64,000 bases of DNA from Xenopus tropicalis. Lineage: Eukaryota > Chordata > Amphibia > Anura > Pipidae. The translations under genes and the position numbers were made by a program. The DNA lies in the NCBI RefSeq assembly GCF_000004195.4, contig NC_030678.2, forward strand, positions 35,631,701-35,695,700, given 5' to 3'. Below the pieces are notes generated by a model, which saw only the letters and a list, made by a program, of their open reading frames with translations, was not told where the DNA came from and ran no database searches. This document shows positions 11,565 through 23,399 of this stretch, in pieces; position 1 is the stretch's first letter; each line of letters begins with the position of its first letter.

Positions 11565-12652
11565 AGACTAGGACATAAAAGCAGGGGTGTCACTTTGGAT
11601 CCCCTTTCCACTTAGGGAGCCGGTTCTTATTGGACTGCTCCCCCTATGGTTATGCTACTGACTACAAAGTTAATTTATCATATATATTGTGATGCTTTAT
11701 TTTGGGATCTGTTCGCATTAGATGGACCCAGAGAAATCATTGTGAATCAATTTGTTTGCAAAGTGTTAATTTGTTAAATATTGATAAATTAACCCCTATG
11801 TAGGAATGATTTTAGACACAAATCTCAACATTTCAGTAATGTGGCCACCGGCCAATGATTGGATCAACCCCAATTAGCCCAGTGTGGGTTAACTCAGTCA
11901 TTGGCTTGGGGCTCCTATCTCCTACCTAATCTCCCCCGATTACTGAATACTGGGCGTTTTAGTTGTACAACACTAGCTATGTGTCCCCGATCTAAGTTCA
12001 AAATGTAGGTTATAATTAGAGAAAGAGAGGGAGACAGTTATATCACTGGTATGAAAATAGCAAATCCAGAACTGATTTCAGCAGTTAGGGAAAAACAAGA
12101 TGTGAAACTGCAGTGGGCGAATGTAAGCCTGAACTGGGAAATTACAGAATCAGGAGAAAGAAGAGTAAGTGCTTTAGCACAAAGGATTGTTTATGGTCTA
12201 ATGAATGATCACTTTATCTTGTAAATTACTGTTCATCTAATGATATCTTGAATTAAACTGTCCCTTTCAATTAAGCACACAAGGTGTGTGTTCATGCAAG
12301 CTCTCGCCCAGACACTGGAAGGCCGGCTTTCTTGCTTTTTAATTTACCACAAGTTAATTTTGGGCTGTGTATCTATAACAGTGCCAGCCTTAGAAGGCTA
12401 TATTGTAATGTCCAATAATAGACATTTGTATGATATATGCTAGGGTGGTCTAAATTCTGTTCTTTCCCAGTAGTTTGACTATAAAATAATCAGACAGTCA
12501 GTGACTTTTGGGTGGATGCTGGTAGCAAAAGGTCAACTAAAGCTGCAGGTTGGTCAGCACTGATATAAAATGCCTGGCAACCCCCTCCAGTCTCATAGTA
12601 TGGTTACCCATTGTGTTCTGGACCCTTTCAATCAGTCCTCTAAGCTTTAGTC
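11565..12652. other. non-coding, mostly unique
   Basis: A short MITE-like fragment (ccccctatggttatgctactg) sits near 11640. The rest is AT-rich with no exon-like features. Confidence 0.4.
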
Positions 12653-12795
12653 CAGGCCTGGCCTGGCAATCTATGGATTCTGGCAAATGCCAGAGGGGTT
12701 GCTGTAAGATGCCATAGGCAGTCACTATTTATTTGGCTGATGGGGGGCTATGTACCTGAACTGGCAGGGTCTATTGTGAAGCCAAATCCAGACTT
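12653..12795 (+). mobile_element. small hAT-like MITE, copy 1 of 3
   Basis: It shares caggc-tgg-ctggcaatct, ggattctggca, tgctgtaagatgccatag and cactatttatt with copies at 35987-36150 and 63222-63360. The right terminal repeat (atccagac) is worn. The 63222 copy has an 8-bp target duplication and defines the family. Confidence 0.8.
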
Positions 12796-14416
12796 TTCCC
12801 AGTCCCTTCAGGCAAAGGCAAATTGCCTTCTGACGTGTACCCACTTGGAGAAGTAATTGGTCACTTTTTCTCCATACTGGTGCACTGGAGGTCTTAGTGG
12901 TACAGAGTAGATCTGTGTTCTGAGTTGTTGCAGATCATTTTGTGCATGAACATCACTGGGCCCTAGATTAAAAAAAAAACTTGGAAATACTTGGATATAG
13001 GAGCTGTGGTTCTGGGCAGCCAAAGACAAAACTGAAGACTGCAATTCCCTGGTTTCTATTACCAGGTCAAAGCATCATGGACACAGCCAAGAAATGATTT
13101 TTAGTAGGATAATAATTGTTACTTGCCCTACAAATCCTCTGCCTTCTCTTGATTTTCAGATTGGGAGGCCAGCATCAATAAACCAGTTCTCTGTACTAAA
13201 AATATCAGTGCAATAACATACCTAGATATCATTGTCCAAGATAACCCTGGGGTAGAGCAGTCTGTCTCATTATGAACCTGGGTCGGGACTCAAGTTAACA
13301 GCATCCTTGTTAGGACTGGGTTACCAAGGGAAAGTGTTACCTTATTGCCAATAAAAGAGATGGCTATGGCCAGATTTAGCTGGGGGTTTTGGGGTCAGTT
13401 TGGCTGCTTGTTGTGCTTTGTTTAAAAAAAAAATCCTGTTTCTGATATGAAACTAAAGAGCTGCAAATTGAGACAGAGCTTGGAGAGGGAAATATCTGCC
13501 TGTTGCACAGCATTGGGAAAACAGCGTCAGGAAGGGATTTGGAGCTGGTTCAGTTCTCATTAACAAAAGTGATCTTGTTGTTCCACCAAATCCTTGTTGT
13601 TCGCTTGGACACCCACACCATGCAGCAACCCACAGGCACAGCAAATGTTGCTACACGTGGCTCAGTACATGGGATACAGCTGACAATCAGCTACACAAGT
13701 AATGATAAACAGATTAAAGGCCAGTTTATATCTAAGGGTACATCATCTTAAAGCTGGGAAACCAGCTCTGAAATGCCGAATTACATAGGATTAGGACTCT
13801 AACAGGAAGGAAGTGTCTGCATTTCTAACCTTTAGGAGAACTCAGGGGATAGAACATTGGATGTGCTCTTGATTTTAATCAACTGGGGATTTACTTCTCG
13901 TGTTTTGTTTTATAGCAGTGTACAATCTCTTGATCGGGAAGTGGGGTGAGTAATGGGAAAAGCTTTCCCCCAACTCTCTGGACAATAGGAGCTACCTTTA
14001 TCATAATGTCTTTACTAGACTCCTTATAGTTTTGTGTTCTAAATGCACAAATGGTACATTATTTGCTACACACAAGTACAGTCCCTCTTTAAAAATTTCA
14101 GACAAAATTAACATGAGTTTAAAGAGAAACTATACCTGCTTTATGTCGGCAGTGATCTTAACAAATGGGCTTTTCACTAATCTCTATAATTAATAACTAG
14201 GTCTGGTCAAGGACACCTGCAGTTGGCTTGATATTAATATTTTTTTATGTGGATGTTGAAAATGAAAATCCACCTTTATTCTATGGGCACTGTGCAAATG
14301 GTGGCATTTGACAGGGATGATGTCTATGGAGCGGTCAGTCAGTATGGCAGCTTCCTGGGCTACTGTGATAAGGAGAGAAGCCATTTACGCAAGTCAATAC
14401 AAAATCATTTTTTGTT
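12796..14416. other. non-coding, nothing recognised
   Basis: Unique AT-rich sequence with two short poly-A runs (about 12968 and 13423). No supported exon or element. Confidence 0.4.
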
Positions 14417-14737
14417 AGTTTTCAAGATAATAGTTTTTAAATGAATATAATGAAACTGACATAGCGCCATCTGCTGGTCAGTACTGCTGACTGACCTGAC
14501 TGTCACGGTAAAATGAAGGAAGAAGAGGAAAGTCTTTGTTGCTCTGCTTAAAAAGAAAAAAACATCAAACAGCTCTTCCAAATTCTCTTCCAAGCAGAGC
14601 AACATTAGAAGTCTTTGCTCTTTTTCTTCTGAAAGTCTCTCACAACTGTCAGGCTGTGCAGCAGCACTAACCAAAAGATGGCGCTGTTGTGTCAATTTCA
14701 TCACGTTAGTTTAAAAACTAGTAATATCTTGAAAACT
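14417..14737. mobile_element. MITE with long terminal inverted repeats
   Basis: The left end (agttttcaagataatagttt, then gcgccatctgctggt) is the inverse of the right end (aaaagatggcgctgttg, then agtaatatcttgaaaact). The arms are about 80 bp with scattered mismatches. The centre (about 14510-14660) has a second, shorter inverted pair, gttgctctgctt/aagcagagcaac. Open frames at 14405-14704 and 14678-14896 are translations of the two arms. Confidence 0.85.
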
Positions 14738-14854
14738 AGAACAAAGATACTTAACATAAATAAGAGCACTATGAGCAGTTTGATGGGACTTTGTTTTGAC
14801 ATTTTATTCGAGTTTTTCTGGACAGGCGCCAGAGAACAGCAACTGCCAAAAATA

Positions 14855-14960
14855 GCTTTTATTATTGTTATTATTATTATCATCACATATTTATAAAGCA
14901 CCAACACATTCCACAGAGCTGTACAATGGAAAGATGTGTAAATCAAACACACAAAGCACA
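14855..14960 (-). repeat. (TTA)n plus repeat 3' tail
   Basis: A degenerate (TTA)n run is followed by tttataaagcaccaacacat and cacagagctgtaca. Read on the minus strand this is the common vertebrate repeat tail ending in ...gctttataaa plus a trinucleotide run. I cannot place it firmly as LINE, SINE or DNA element. Confidence 0.55.
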
Positions 14961-15003
14961 TAGAGATAAAGAGGGCCTGGTCATTAGAGCTTTTGTTTTT
15001 CTT

Positions 15004-15299
15004 AAAGTGGCCTTACACTGAAAGATCTGCTCATTTGGCAAAGTCACTGTGAGGTGGGTGAGACTGAATTAATCCCGAGGGCCATATGATCGAAACACAT
15101 TCATGGGATATATTCTGTTCTGGGGTGAGGACTATATCAATGAGCCAATATAATCCTCTTCCTGACAGGATTTTTAAACCTGCCCAATCGGCAAGTGGCC
15201 AATCTCCATTTACATATAAGTTTGGGGGGGCTTGTCTGAGGGACCCATACTTGACTTGGTCCGTAGGCAGCTTTCATCAGCCTGTAAATGGCCACCTTT
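15004..15299. mobile_element. MITE with AAAGGTGGCC-type ends
   Basis: The left end aaagtggccttacactg is the inverse of the right end ctgtaaatggccaccttt. The body is diverged. A related copy is at 40715-40972, and fragments start near 24921, 37545 and 49441. Confidence 0.75.
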
Positions 15300-15570
15300 C
15301 CACTAAAGAAAACCCAGCTACTTAGTTGGTGAGGCTTGCTACAATGGAAATAGTGAAACCAATATGCCCTGACAAAAAGCAGCAACATATCACAGTAATA
15401 TTAGGAAATATAAATGCATTTTGTGTAGAAGACGTAGCAGTCTTAACAGTTAGGAAATTTGACCAATTTACAATGTGTGTGGATGTACTGTATATACATA
15501 TATATAGTCAAGCTGTGTGTCTCCACTCTAAACCAGTTTAACAGATGGGTGCTGAAGTCAAACTATGTAA

Positions 15571-15765
15571 ATACCTATAAACAGGACCAGCACACCTTTC
15601 ACAGCAATTCTTCTATTTATTCATTCACCGTGCGTTCCAATGTTCCAGGCCCTCCTGGGACCTTTATCAAGGACCCAGGTCCCAGGAGGGACCCGAAACG
15701 TTATAATGCATGGTGAATGAATAAATAGAAGAATTGCTGTGAAATGGTGTGCTGGTCCTGTTTAT

Positions 15766-15771
<6 letters not shown>
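15571..15771. mobile_element. foldback (hairpin) element
   Basis: Arms of about 60 bp (15571-15631 and 15712-15771) are nearly perfect inverse copies; the landmark is atacctataaacaggacc against ggtcctgtttataggtat. The loop holds a second small palindrome (caggccctcctgggacc... / ...ggtcccaggaggg) and the text gacccgaaacgtt, common in frog and fish repeats. A (TA)n run abuts the right end. Confidence 0.9.

Positions 15772-15796
<25 letters not shown>
15769..15796. repeat. (TA)n microsatellite
   Basis: About 14 TA units directly at the right end of the foldback element. This may mark a TA-rich target site or have grown from the element's end. Confidence 0.9.
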
Positions 15797-15952
15797 GGCC
15801 TGATACATTTTTAAAATGACTTAAGTAAAGAATCTTGATTTTTATTTTTAAAGGTTCCTGGAGTGCACCTTTTTTTTCCTGATTTTTTGGATAACCTTGC
15901 ATAATCTTGTAGCACCCAAGTCATTCGGTCTGTGCTGAAAGCTTATGGATTG

Positions 15953-15954
<2 letters not shown>

Positions 15955-15990
<36 letters not shown>
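15955..15990. repeat. (TA)n microsatellite
   Basis: Uninterrupted TA run of about 18 units, flanked by gtatg motifs. Confidence 0.9.
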
Positions 15991-15993
<3 letters not shown>

Positions 15994-17700
15994 TATGTAT
16001 GTGTGAGTGTATTTGTATGCATTGATAAGTAGAGCCAAATTTAGTTGCACATTTATCCCTTCCATTGGCACGGCCTAGCTCTTAGCAGTGTCACTTGTGA
16101 GATGATGATGGATAAGCTGCACCATAGCAGTGGTGAAATGTATACAGTTGAAGGTGGAATCATTCTGTTACACATTACACCATGTTTATTCAATTAAATG
16201 GTTATTTTTGTTTATTGTATAGTGTAGCACATATTACTACAATTGTCTGTCATTAATACAGTGTTGGCAAATTTTTACAGCACATTTTTGAGATTGTCCA
16301 GTGGAGATTGCAATCTAAAGTCTTTCAGTCTTCACTAGAAGCCAACTAACCTGCCAGTATGTTTTTTAGTGTAAGGTAGATAAACAGTGTAAACAGAGGA
16401 ACACACACATTCATGGAGAGAACATAAAAATTCCTTGCAGATAATGCCCAATCCCACTTATTATAAAGATTATTTAGGTATAAAAAGTACAGATTTAGAA
16501 AGAACATTCCTTGTATATCATATATACTCAGCACGGATATTGAAGTATTTTCCCTTAAGAAAGCATTGGTCTGGAAACCAAAGGTGCAATGGGGCAGAGC
16601 CTTGGTCAGGGTTCTATTTAGGTCCAGTGTGATCTGGTGGTGGCTGGAGAGGTTTTATTTATTTATTTTTAATTTACTGAATATATAGGCACTCAAGGGC
16701 AGCACCCCGAGCTGCCACCCTAGGCACAGGCCCCCAAGTACCTATATATAAATATGGCCCTGCCCATGGTACAGTCTTTGCCTGGGTATTGGCCTATGGT
16801 AGCATAAAGTCACACTGATTCACTGTACTCCAATCATGTTTATCTGCTTCTTTGTATTCCAAAATTTAATTCTCATGCCATTTTTTGACTTTTGTCATAT
16901 ATGTGTCAGTAGCCTTTTGTTTACTCATTTGAGGGATAAAAGCAGGGATATAATGTATAACATGGAACTCCTGATGATGTTACAACTCTGTAATCAATTT
17001 GGGATTTATGTACTTTATTTACATGAGGTAACAAGTTAAATGTCAATTAGAATCAGATTGTATGGATATATGCTTCAGAAACAGACAGAGAGATAGAAAG
17101 ATATTAGATAGACATATGGAAGTAGGGAGATGACATATGGAGAACAGAGCCAAAATTGACATTTGTCCAATTAGATTATAGGAACAAAACTCCCCTCAAT
17201 AACTAATTGTATATTTTCCATAATCCAAGATTATAAGTTAAAAATGTCTGTCATTATTGTAAATATAGAAAAGTAAAATGTTCTAAATTACCATTCAAGC
17301 TCTTGGCTTACAAACACCACTGAGTTAATAATGTAAGTACCTAGGGGCTTCACAGCCGCATACAAGATGGCATCATTAGAAACCTTGAATGATTTTGTGT
17401 CAGAAAAACAATGGCAGAAAAAAAACCTGTTCCTGAGGAAGCTCCTGTTAGATTTTACCTGTGTGAGACCTGTCATTGGAAGGAACAGTGACTTGACACC
17501 TGTGGAGCTACCATGGGTCATAGTGATGCTGAGTAACTATACAAAGCAAGGCAAAGCTCACAGCACAGGAATGGGGGTTTGGGATTGGGTAGGTAATGAT
17601 AGGCTACTTTTTCCAGGAAATTCTTAACTATATACGTATAGATGACAGGTGGCCTATTATAGGGAAGGCCGAAACTCCTCATGTCTTCATTATTTCTCCT
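15991..17700. other. non-coding; one repeat fragment
   Basis: Bases 16690-16770 (gccaccctaggcacaggccc ... atatggccctg) match the right end of the hAT-like family seen whole at 29382-29814. The rest is AT-rich and unique, with no supported exon. Confidence 0.45.
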
Positions 17701-17719
17701 TGACACTGACAGACTGAGG

Positions 17720-18560
17720 GGATATTGGACAACATGCTGTCAGCGATGCTGAAGTCACAACACTGTAACATGTGCCTTGACTCTCTGAGTCACAAAGACA
17801 GCACTGTGCTATTTTGAACATGTCATATGGGCTGCTTCTTAGTTTGTTGTTGAATTTTCAATTATCTTCCATTGAATCCTGGACTTTTACTATAGATTAG
17901 GGGACAGCCGGTAATGAATGGCAAATCCAAGAATGTGGAGGCAATGTAAAAATATATAATGATTTCTGCTGGAACATTTCCTGCTTCCCCTACAGACAGA
18001 GAAACACATTAGACGTGAATAAATGTGATTCCCTATCTGTAGGGTTCAGTAAGTCAAACTTCTGACCAATCTGACATCTGCAGTTCCTCTCTGATGAACA
18101 CCTAGTAGGACAGATTGATTCCCCCCGCCGTCCTCGAAACCCCAGTTAAAAATAGATCTTAGACGCTGGTAAAATGGAGTGTCTCGATGTTCCTGGAGCT
18201 CTTTAATATCTGTAGATGACCTGTGACAGGCAGCTCTAATGTAAAGAACAACGAAGAATATCTGGAATACAAAGTAGGTTGACTTATCCAGATTAGAGGG
18301 CTGGGAGTATGAAAGAGATGGGAAGCAAATAGAAGGCAGATGAGTCTGTGACTGCTGCTTATTTATGTCCACCCTTTATGGGAATGTGACCTAATTTATC
18401 ACCGCTAATCATGATTGATCTCCAGTGTCATGTGAGCCTCAACTATGACATTCAGATTGTTTTTAATGGTTAATTTATCTTAGAAGAAAATTGGGAAGGC
18501 CCCTCCTTTCATCGCCGCAGGGCCAGTCACAAATCAATACAAAGGCGGACGTGGAAGAGA
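17720..18560. promoter_or_regulatory. candidate conserved regulatory element cluster 1
   Basis: This stretch has no recognisable repeats and dense homeodomain-type motifs. At 18404-18420 gctaatcatgattgatc includes TGATTGAT (18412-18419), the PBX-HOX consensus. Nearby are taatttatc, ggttaatttatc and cacaaatcaatac. The minus-strand open frame 18046-18372 has no known domain. Regulatory function is inferred from texture and motif density, not from alignment. Confidence 0.35.
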
Positions 18561-19029
18561 GAAAAATCACATTTTTATAGTTTCAGTACTGTATCCCTTA
18601 ACTTGGTCATTGTTTAGTTTGTAGTAATACTGATCTTTGGGTGCAGCTGCTACTCCCTGGTGTAAGGTTGTTAGTACGCAGTTTATTGAAATTCAAGGTA
18701 CTTTTTATGCCAAATTCTAGAATCCTAATGCGCATTATACAGAGTCACAAACAAGAGTCAATTACACAAGTCACAAACAAGTCAACGTTTTATGATCATT
18801 ATTTGATCATGTTCACAGTGGACCATATATCCACTTAACATCATGTGACAAACCATTGTACCAGTTTTGTCACCTAACCGCCCCTTTCAGAGCAGCGGAT
18901 TTCTTATTCTTCCCCCTTTGTCCATAATCCTTGGATTCGAGTGCCCTGGAATGAGCAATCCAGCCAATTTTGTATTGCAAATGAGTTCTATACCGTGAAT
19001 AATGGCAGCAGAATGCAGTGCTCCTTTTG

Positions 19030-19615
19030 ATACATCTTATTGAACATAGGCCTTTTATTTCCAGAGCACTTTACAGTTCTAACTTCAAAGGCATTAATGC
19101 CGCCACCTCTGGGGTAGAACTAACAACTTTTCTTTTTGCCTTTCTCTTTGGTCGGCAAAGGATTTTCTCTTGAACTGAAAGAGTTGGTGGTGTTATCAAG
19201 AAGAAATTAAAGATCTCTGAGCTTATGTCGAGCAGAATAAAGTGTTTTTTTTTAGTGCCGAGCAGTATTAGACATAAGATAATGATAAATAAAAGTATTC
19301 GAAAGGTAAATTAGAAGCTAAACATTTAAATCGTTACTGAATTTGCAAAGTCTTCACATGAGGCCGGCGTGTGTAAGCATTTTATATTATTGTTTTATTT
19401 AGTGCTCATTTATCTAATTATTCTCTAATGAATATGTAGGCAGCCATGTTCTTTTGTCCGCGGCCTCTGTTCCCTTATTCATGTTTATTCAAGTTTCTAA
19501 TGCAGCACAGCCAGGTATTGATGCCAAGTAACACAGACCCCTAGCATTTAGGAACACAGCCCGTGATGATTCTAATCACAAGTTTGCAAAGTAGGTAATG
19601 GCTCTGCGGGGTGGA
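19030..19615. promoter_or_regulatory. candidate conserved regulatory element cluster 2
   Basis: It is repeat-free, with balanced composition and many homeobox- or HMG-type words (aattattctctaatga, ggcattaatgcc, tgataaataaaag, aagatctctgagc). The texture differs from the surrounding decayed transposons. There are no splice-bounded open frames. Function is inferred. Confidence 0.35.
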
Positions 19616-20096
19616 AATACTGACTCTAAAAACAAGTTTTGGAATTCTAGCCAAAACTGCACCACACCTGTCTGAGGGAATGGTTTTACCAACACAAGTT
19701 TGTTTTCTGTACATAGCACAGGAGCTATTTGCTACAATGGTGGAAAAGGGCCCAAGGTAAGTATGCTATGTCACAAAATATGGAACATACTTTTTGATTT
19801 AGGGATGTTGTGAGATAACAAAATGTGGAATTCAACCACATAGGAACAAATACTGTATGTTTGTCGCCATATTGTTTCCTGATACATGGAATGGCTTCAC
19901 ATGGTCCACAGGTCTCCTCGAGCCGGTTGTAGATCAGAGGAGGTTGTGTAAGAGCAAGGTTAAAGCTCTCCTCTTTTTGGCAACCAACAGCACACAAGAT
20001 TTCTGGAATAGAGCAGTTAAAGCAAAAGGTCATCAGATCTTTTGATTTGTTGCTTTAACCGCTTTGCACTATTTGGGTTCTATTGGTTGCTATAGG
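19616..20096. other. non-coding, nothing recognised
   Basis: Minus-strand frame 19725-20033 and plus frame 19857-20045 have no known domain. No repeats are recognised. Confidence 0.4.
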
Positions 20097-20573
20097 TTAA
20101 AGGGGTTGTCCACTTTTAAATTAACTTCTAATATGATGTAGACAGTGATATTCTGAGGCAGTTTGCAATTGCGCTTCATGTTTTATTTTTTTTTATGATT
20201 TTCAAGTTATTTAGCTTTTTGTTCAGTAGCTTTCCAGTTTGTATTTCAGCAGCATTGTAATTGCAGTGGTTTGAATCAGAAACTGGAATAAATATAGGAG
20301 GGGGACTGAATAGAAGAATAAGTAATAAAAAGTAACAATAACATTGTAGCCTCACAGACCAATAGTTTTTTGCCTGCTGTAGTCAGTGACCCCCTTTGAA
20401 AGATTTTCCATCCTTCAAAGGGGGTCACTGACCACAGCAGGCAAAAAACTAGAAAATGAAGGCAAATAACTCAAAAACTATAAAGAACACATACTGAAAA
20501 ACAATTGCAAAGTTGCTAGGAATAGGACATTCTATAACATACTAAAAGTTACCTTAAAGGTGAACCAACCCTT
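20097..20573. mobile_element. T2/Kolobok-like MITE with internal palindrome
   Basis: The ends read ttaaaggggttgtccac and aggtgaaccaaccctttac, near-inverse copies starting at TTAA, as in the Xenopus T2 (Kolobok) families. Internal landmarks are agttatttagctttttgttc and cattctataacatactaaaa. Bases 20363-20451 form an almost perfect hairpin (arms about 40 bp around ttttccat) made from the gtcagtgaccccctttgaaa motif. Confidence 0.85.
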
Positions 20574-20869
20574 TACAGGCATGTTTGTGAATCATGCGTT
20601 AGTATTATTTCTATGCGAGAATTAACTCAATGCAAGGTAAATAACGCATTGCGATAGTGTGTTTTTTTGGGCAATGACTCTGATGAATCTGGACTTAATT
20701 ATCGCATGCTTTTTAATGCAAAAAAGCCTTTGATTATCGACCTTTAGGGAATCAGCCATAGTGTCATGATTTTTATGGTGTACTTTTTCTTTCTAAATTA
20801 TACTATTTACATAGCAAATCATTCACTCTATCATTTAAAATTTTATTCTTGAACCAACAAATGTATTTT

Positions 20870-21270
20870 AGCTGTAATATTGGTGTGTAGGCACCATCTC
20901 AGTGCATTGTGCCTGAGTCTGAGCTTTCAGAAGGAGCCAGCGCTACACATTAGAACTACTTTCAACCTATTGCTTCTCCTACTCCCATGTAACTGGAGGA
21001 GTCCCAAGCCGGACATGGATTTCTTACTATTGAGTGCTATTCTGATACCTACTGGGAGCTGCTATCTTGCTCCCTTCCCATTGTTCTGCTGATTGGCTGC
21101 TGGGGGTGAGGGGTGGGGTTAATATCACTACAACTTGCAGCACAGCAGTAAAGTGCGACTGAAAATTATCAGAGCACAAGTCACATGGCTGTGGCACCCT
21201 GGGAATTGAAGGACATGGCTAGCCCCATGTGAAATGTCAAAATTAAATATAAAAAAATCTGTTTAAAAAA
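20870..21270 (+). mobile_element. abundant Xenopus-type interspersed repeat
   Basis: The segment runs from gtgtgtaggcaccatctcag through gctttcagaaggagccagcg and aactggaggagtcccaagcc to tcacatggctgtggcaccct. I recognise it as a repeat frequent in Xenopus genomic and 3'UTR sequence; I am unsure of its class. A diverged opposite-strand copy of its first 90 bp lies at 44239-44323. The open frame at 20880-21092 is part of it. Confidence 0.65.
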
Positions 21271-22050
21271 TCGATTTCAATGCAGGATTCTGCTGGAGAA
21301 GCTCTAGTAACTGATGCACACAAGTGCAACATATCTAAGTGATCATTCTGTTGCACCATAAGATGGATATTTGTTCAAGTAAGCTACATGGGAATGGGCA
21401 AATGTTATCGATCAGCCCTCTGACCAATTGGTAGGATCTGCTGATAGGTAGGCATATGCAGGGTCTCAGTTTCCAGGTTGGACAGTGGCCTTATACCTGT
21501 GCCAAATTGGCCAAAGTTTGTACCAGAGGTAAATTAGTCACAGATTTTAGGGCCCAGACATGAATAATGATGCTCATGTTGTTCAGTGCATGAAAGATAT
21601 TTGCAAGTGCAGCCAACATTCATAAAATGGGACAAACCTGCCCACATTTCTGCTTAAACCTGTTAAATATAACATTCCCGAATCTAAGTGTCAGTCCCAA
21701 CATGCTTTAGTTCTAAATTCACTTGCTCCTTGCATTTGCTTTATACCCGCAGACAGATAGCTGACTGGAGGGCTGTGCAGTAAAGACCTTTGTTATAGAT
21801 TATTCAAATGGCACACATGCCAACCAGAGACAAAGCATCTCTAAAAAATCCCTGCAAGGCAAAACAACCTCTTCGTGTCGTCTATTCTAAGAGGGACTGG
21901 ATAATGAGAGTGTTTGGTGCCACATGCACTGTGACCTGTGGACTCTCATTCTCAGGAGAGCAGAACAATATGGGCTGGTTCTCTCTTATTTGTTTCCTAC
22001 AACAGTTTTTCCCTTCTATCTGAGCAGCCAGCACATTAGAATTTCAAAGG
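21271..22050. other. non-coding
   Basis: Near 21380-21500 there are weak matches to the AAAGGTGGCC-type MITE. Plus frames at 21808-22023 and 21924-22118 have no known domain. Confidence 0.4.
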
Positions 22051-22260
22051 CCCTTGTGAGAGCAGAGCTGGGACAGCAGCCGTGCAGCTGCCTCACATCT
22101 CCTGCGATCTGCTTTTAATAATTGAGAATAATATATATGTGTTTCTAGCTCCTACTTTTTTTTTCCTTGGCCTGTGCTGCTTGTCAGCTCCCAGTGACTG
22201 CTCTCTGATCATTCTGCACACACGCTCCGAAGCACATGGAACCTTAAGCCTAAGCTAAGA
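22050..22260. promoter_or_regulatory. candidate conserved element 3
   Basis: Repeat-free stretch with ctgcttttaataattgagaa and ccttggcctgtgctgcttgt. The texture is similar to clusters 1 and 2. Function is inferred. Confidence 0.25.
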
Positions 22261-23399
22261 CCATTAGATCCCTGAAAGTAGGTCTCCAAGAGACAGGGTA
22301 GGTGTAAGATGGATGGGGGAAGAACAACAGAAATGTTCATTTTAAGAGGAAAAAAAGGACAAAATGACTATATATAAATGAGTATATAGCTATAACTTGC
22401 ATTGAATTTGTATTTTTCACATTTGTTTGCAGACAGGGGTCCTATACATATAAATATACAGTATATGTATGTGTGTGTATAAATGGCGTTGTTACCTTTC
22501 GCATCTGGGTATAGCGGCTGGGGCATAGTTGGGGCAATGTGCAGAGCAATGACATGATTGGGTGGAGCAATGAAGACAGTAGGGTGCATTCTGAGAGATG
22601 CAAGAGGTAAAGAATTAGCAGGAATTGGGTCGAATCAGGTACAAGTACATTTTCAGTAAAAATTGGATACTGATATAAATACATACATATATATAGGAGT
22701 ATAAACTAACAACACCTAGAACTATTAAGGTCCTGACTATTGCATTGTCTCAATAAATGCGTGCATGCATCTCCAAGCTTGTGGGAATTGTGGGCCCCTA
22801 CAAAGAATCTGCTGTGGGACCCAATAAATTCTGGTTACATCACTCACTACATAAATAAGAACCCAAGATGACAGATTTTATTTTCCAATTATCTAAATGT
22901 TGGGCATCCATTTAACTTCCCTTCAGCTTTTGTTAAACTGCAGCTCTCAGAAGCCTTTGGAGCATTAGATGTTTTCAAACTACAACTCACAGCCAAGTGA
23001 CATCTAAAAGGGCTGCTCATACTAAATTCAGTAGCACGTTTCCCAGTTGGCCGCCAATGACTATTTTAGCGTGTTAATCCCTGCGGTGCTTTGGGGTCGA
23101 AGAGTGTAAATGGCATTAGTGTGGCTGGGTATATTGTATGCATGTGACTGTTTGCCCAGTGGCTCTCTGCCCACTAAAAGGACACCCTGAGCTCTATGTA
23201 ATTAGATCAGCATTGCCAATTCTGCTTCAAATTCTGGCAATCTCCTGGCTTCTGCAGGCAAGGCAAAGTATGAATATTCACTGCTCAAGGCTAAGCAATA
23301 ATCACAGTTTCAAAACCAGTACATAAGTGGTGGTGAGCCTGCCAGCCACCCTATTTTAATCCAGCACGCAGCAGAGAAGTGCAGGCTTCATTAAAAAAA
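22261..23399. other. non-coding
   Basis: A TA/TG-rich run lies at 22368-22480. A fragment resembling the Xenopus 'aactacaactcccagc' MITE lies near 22930-23000. No exon is seen. Confidence 0.4.
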
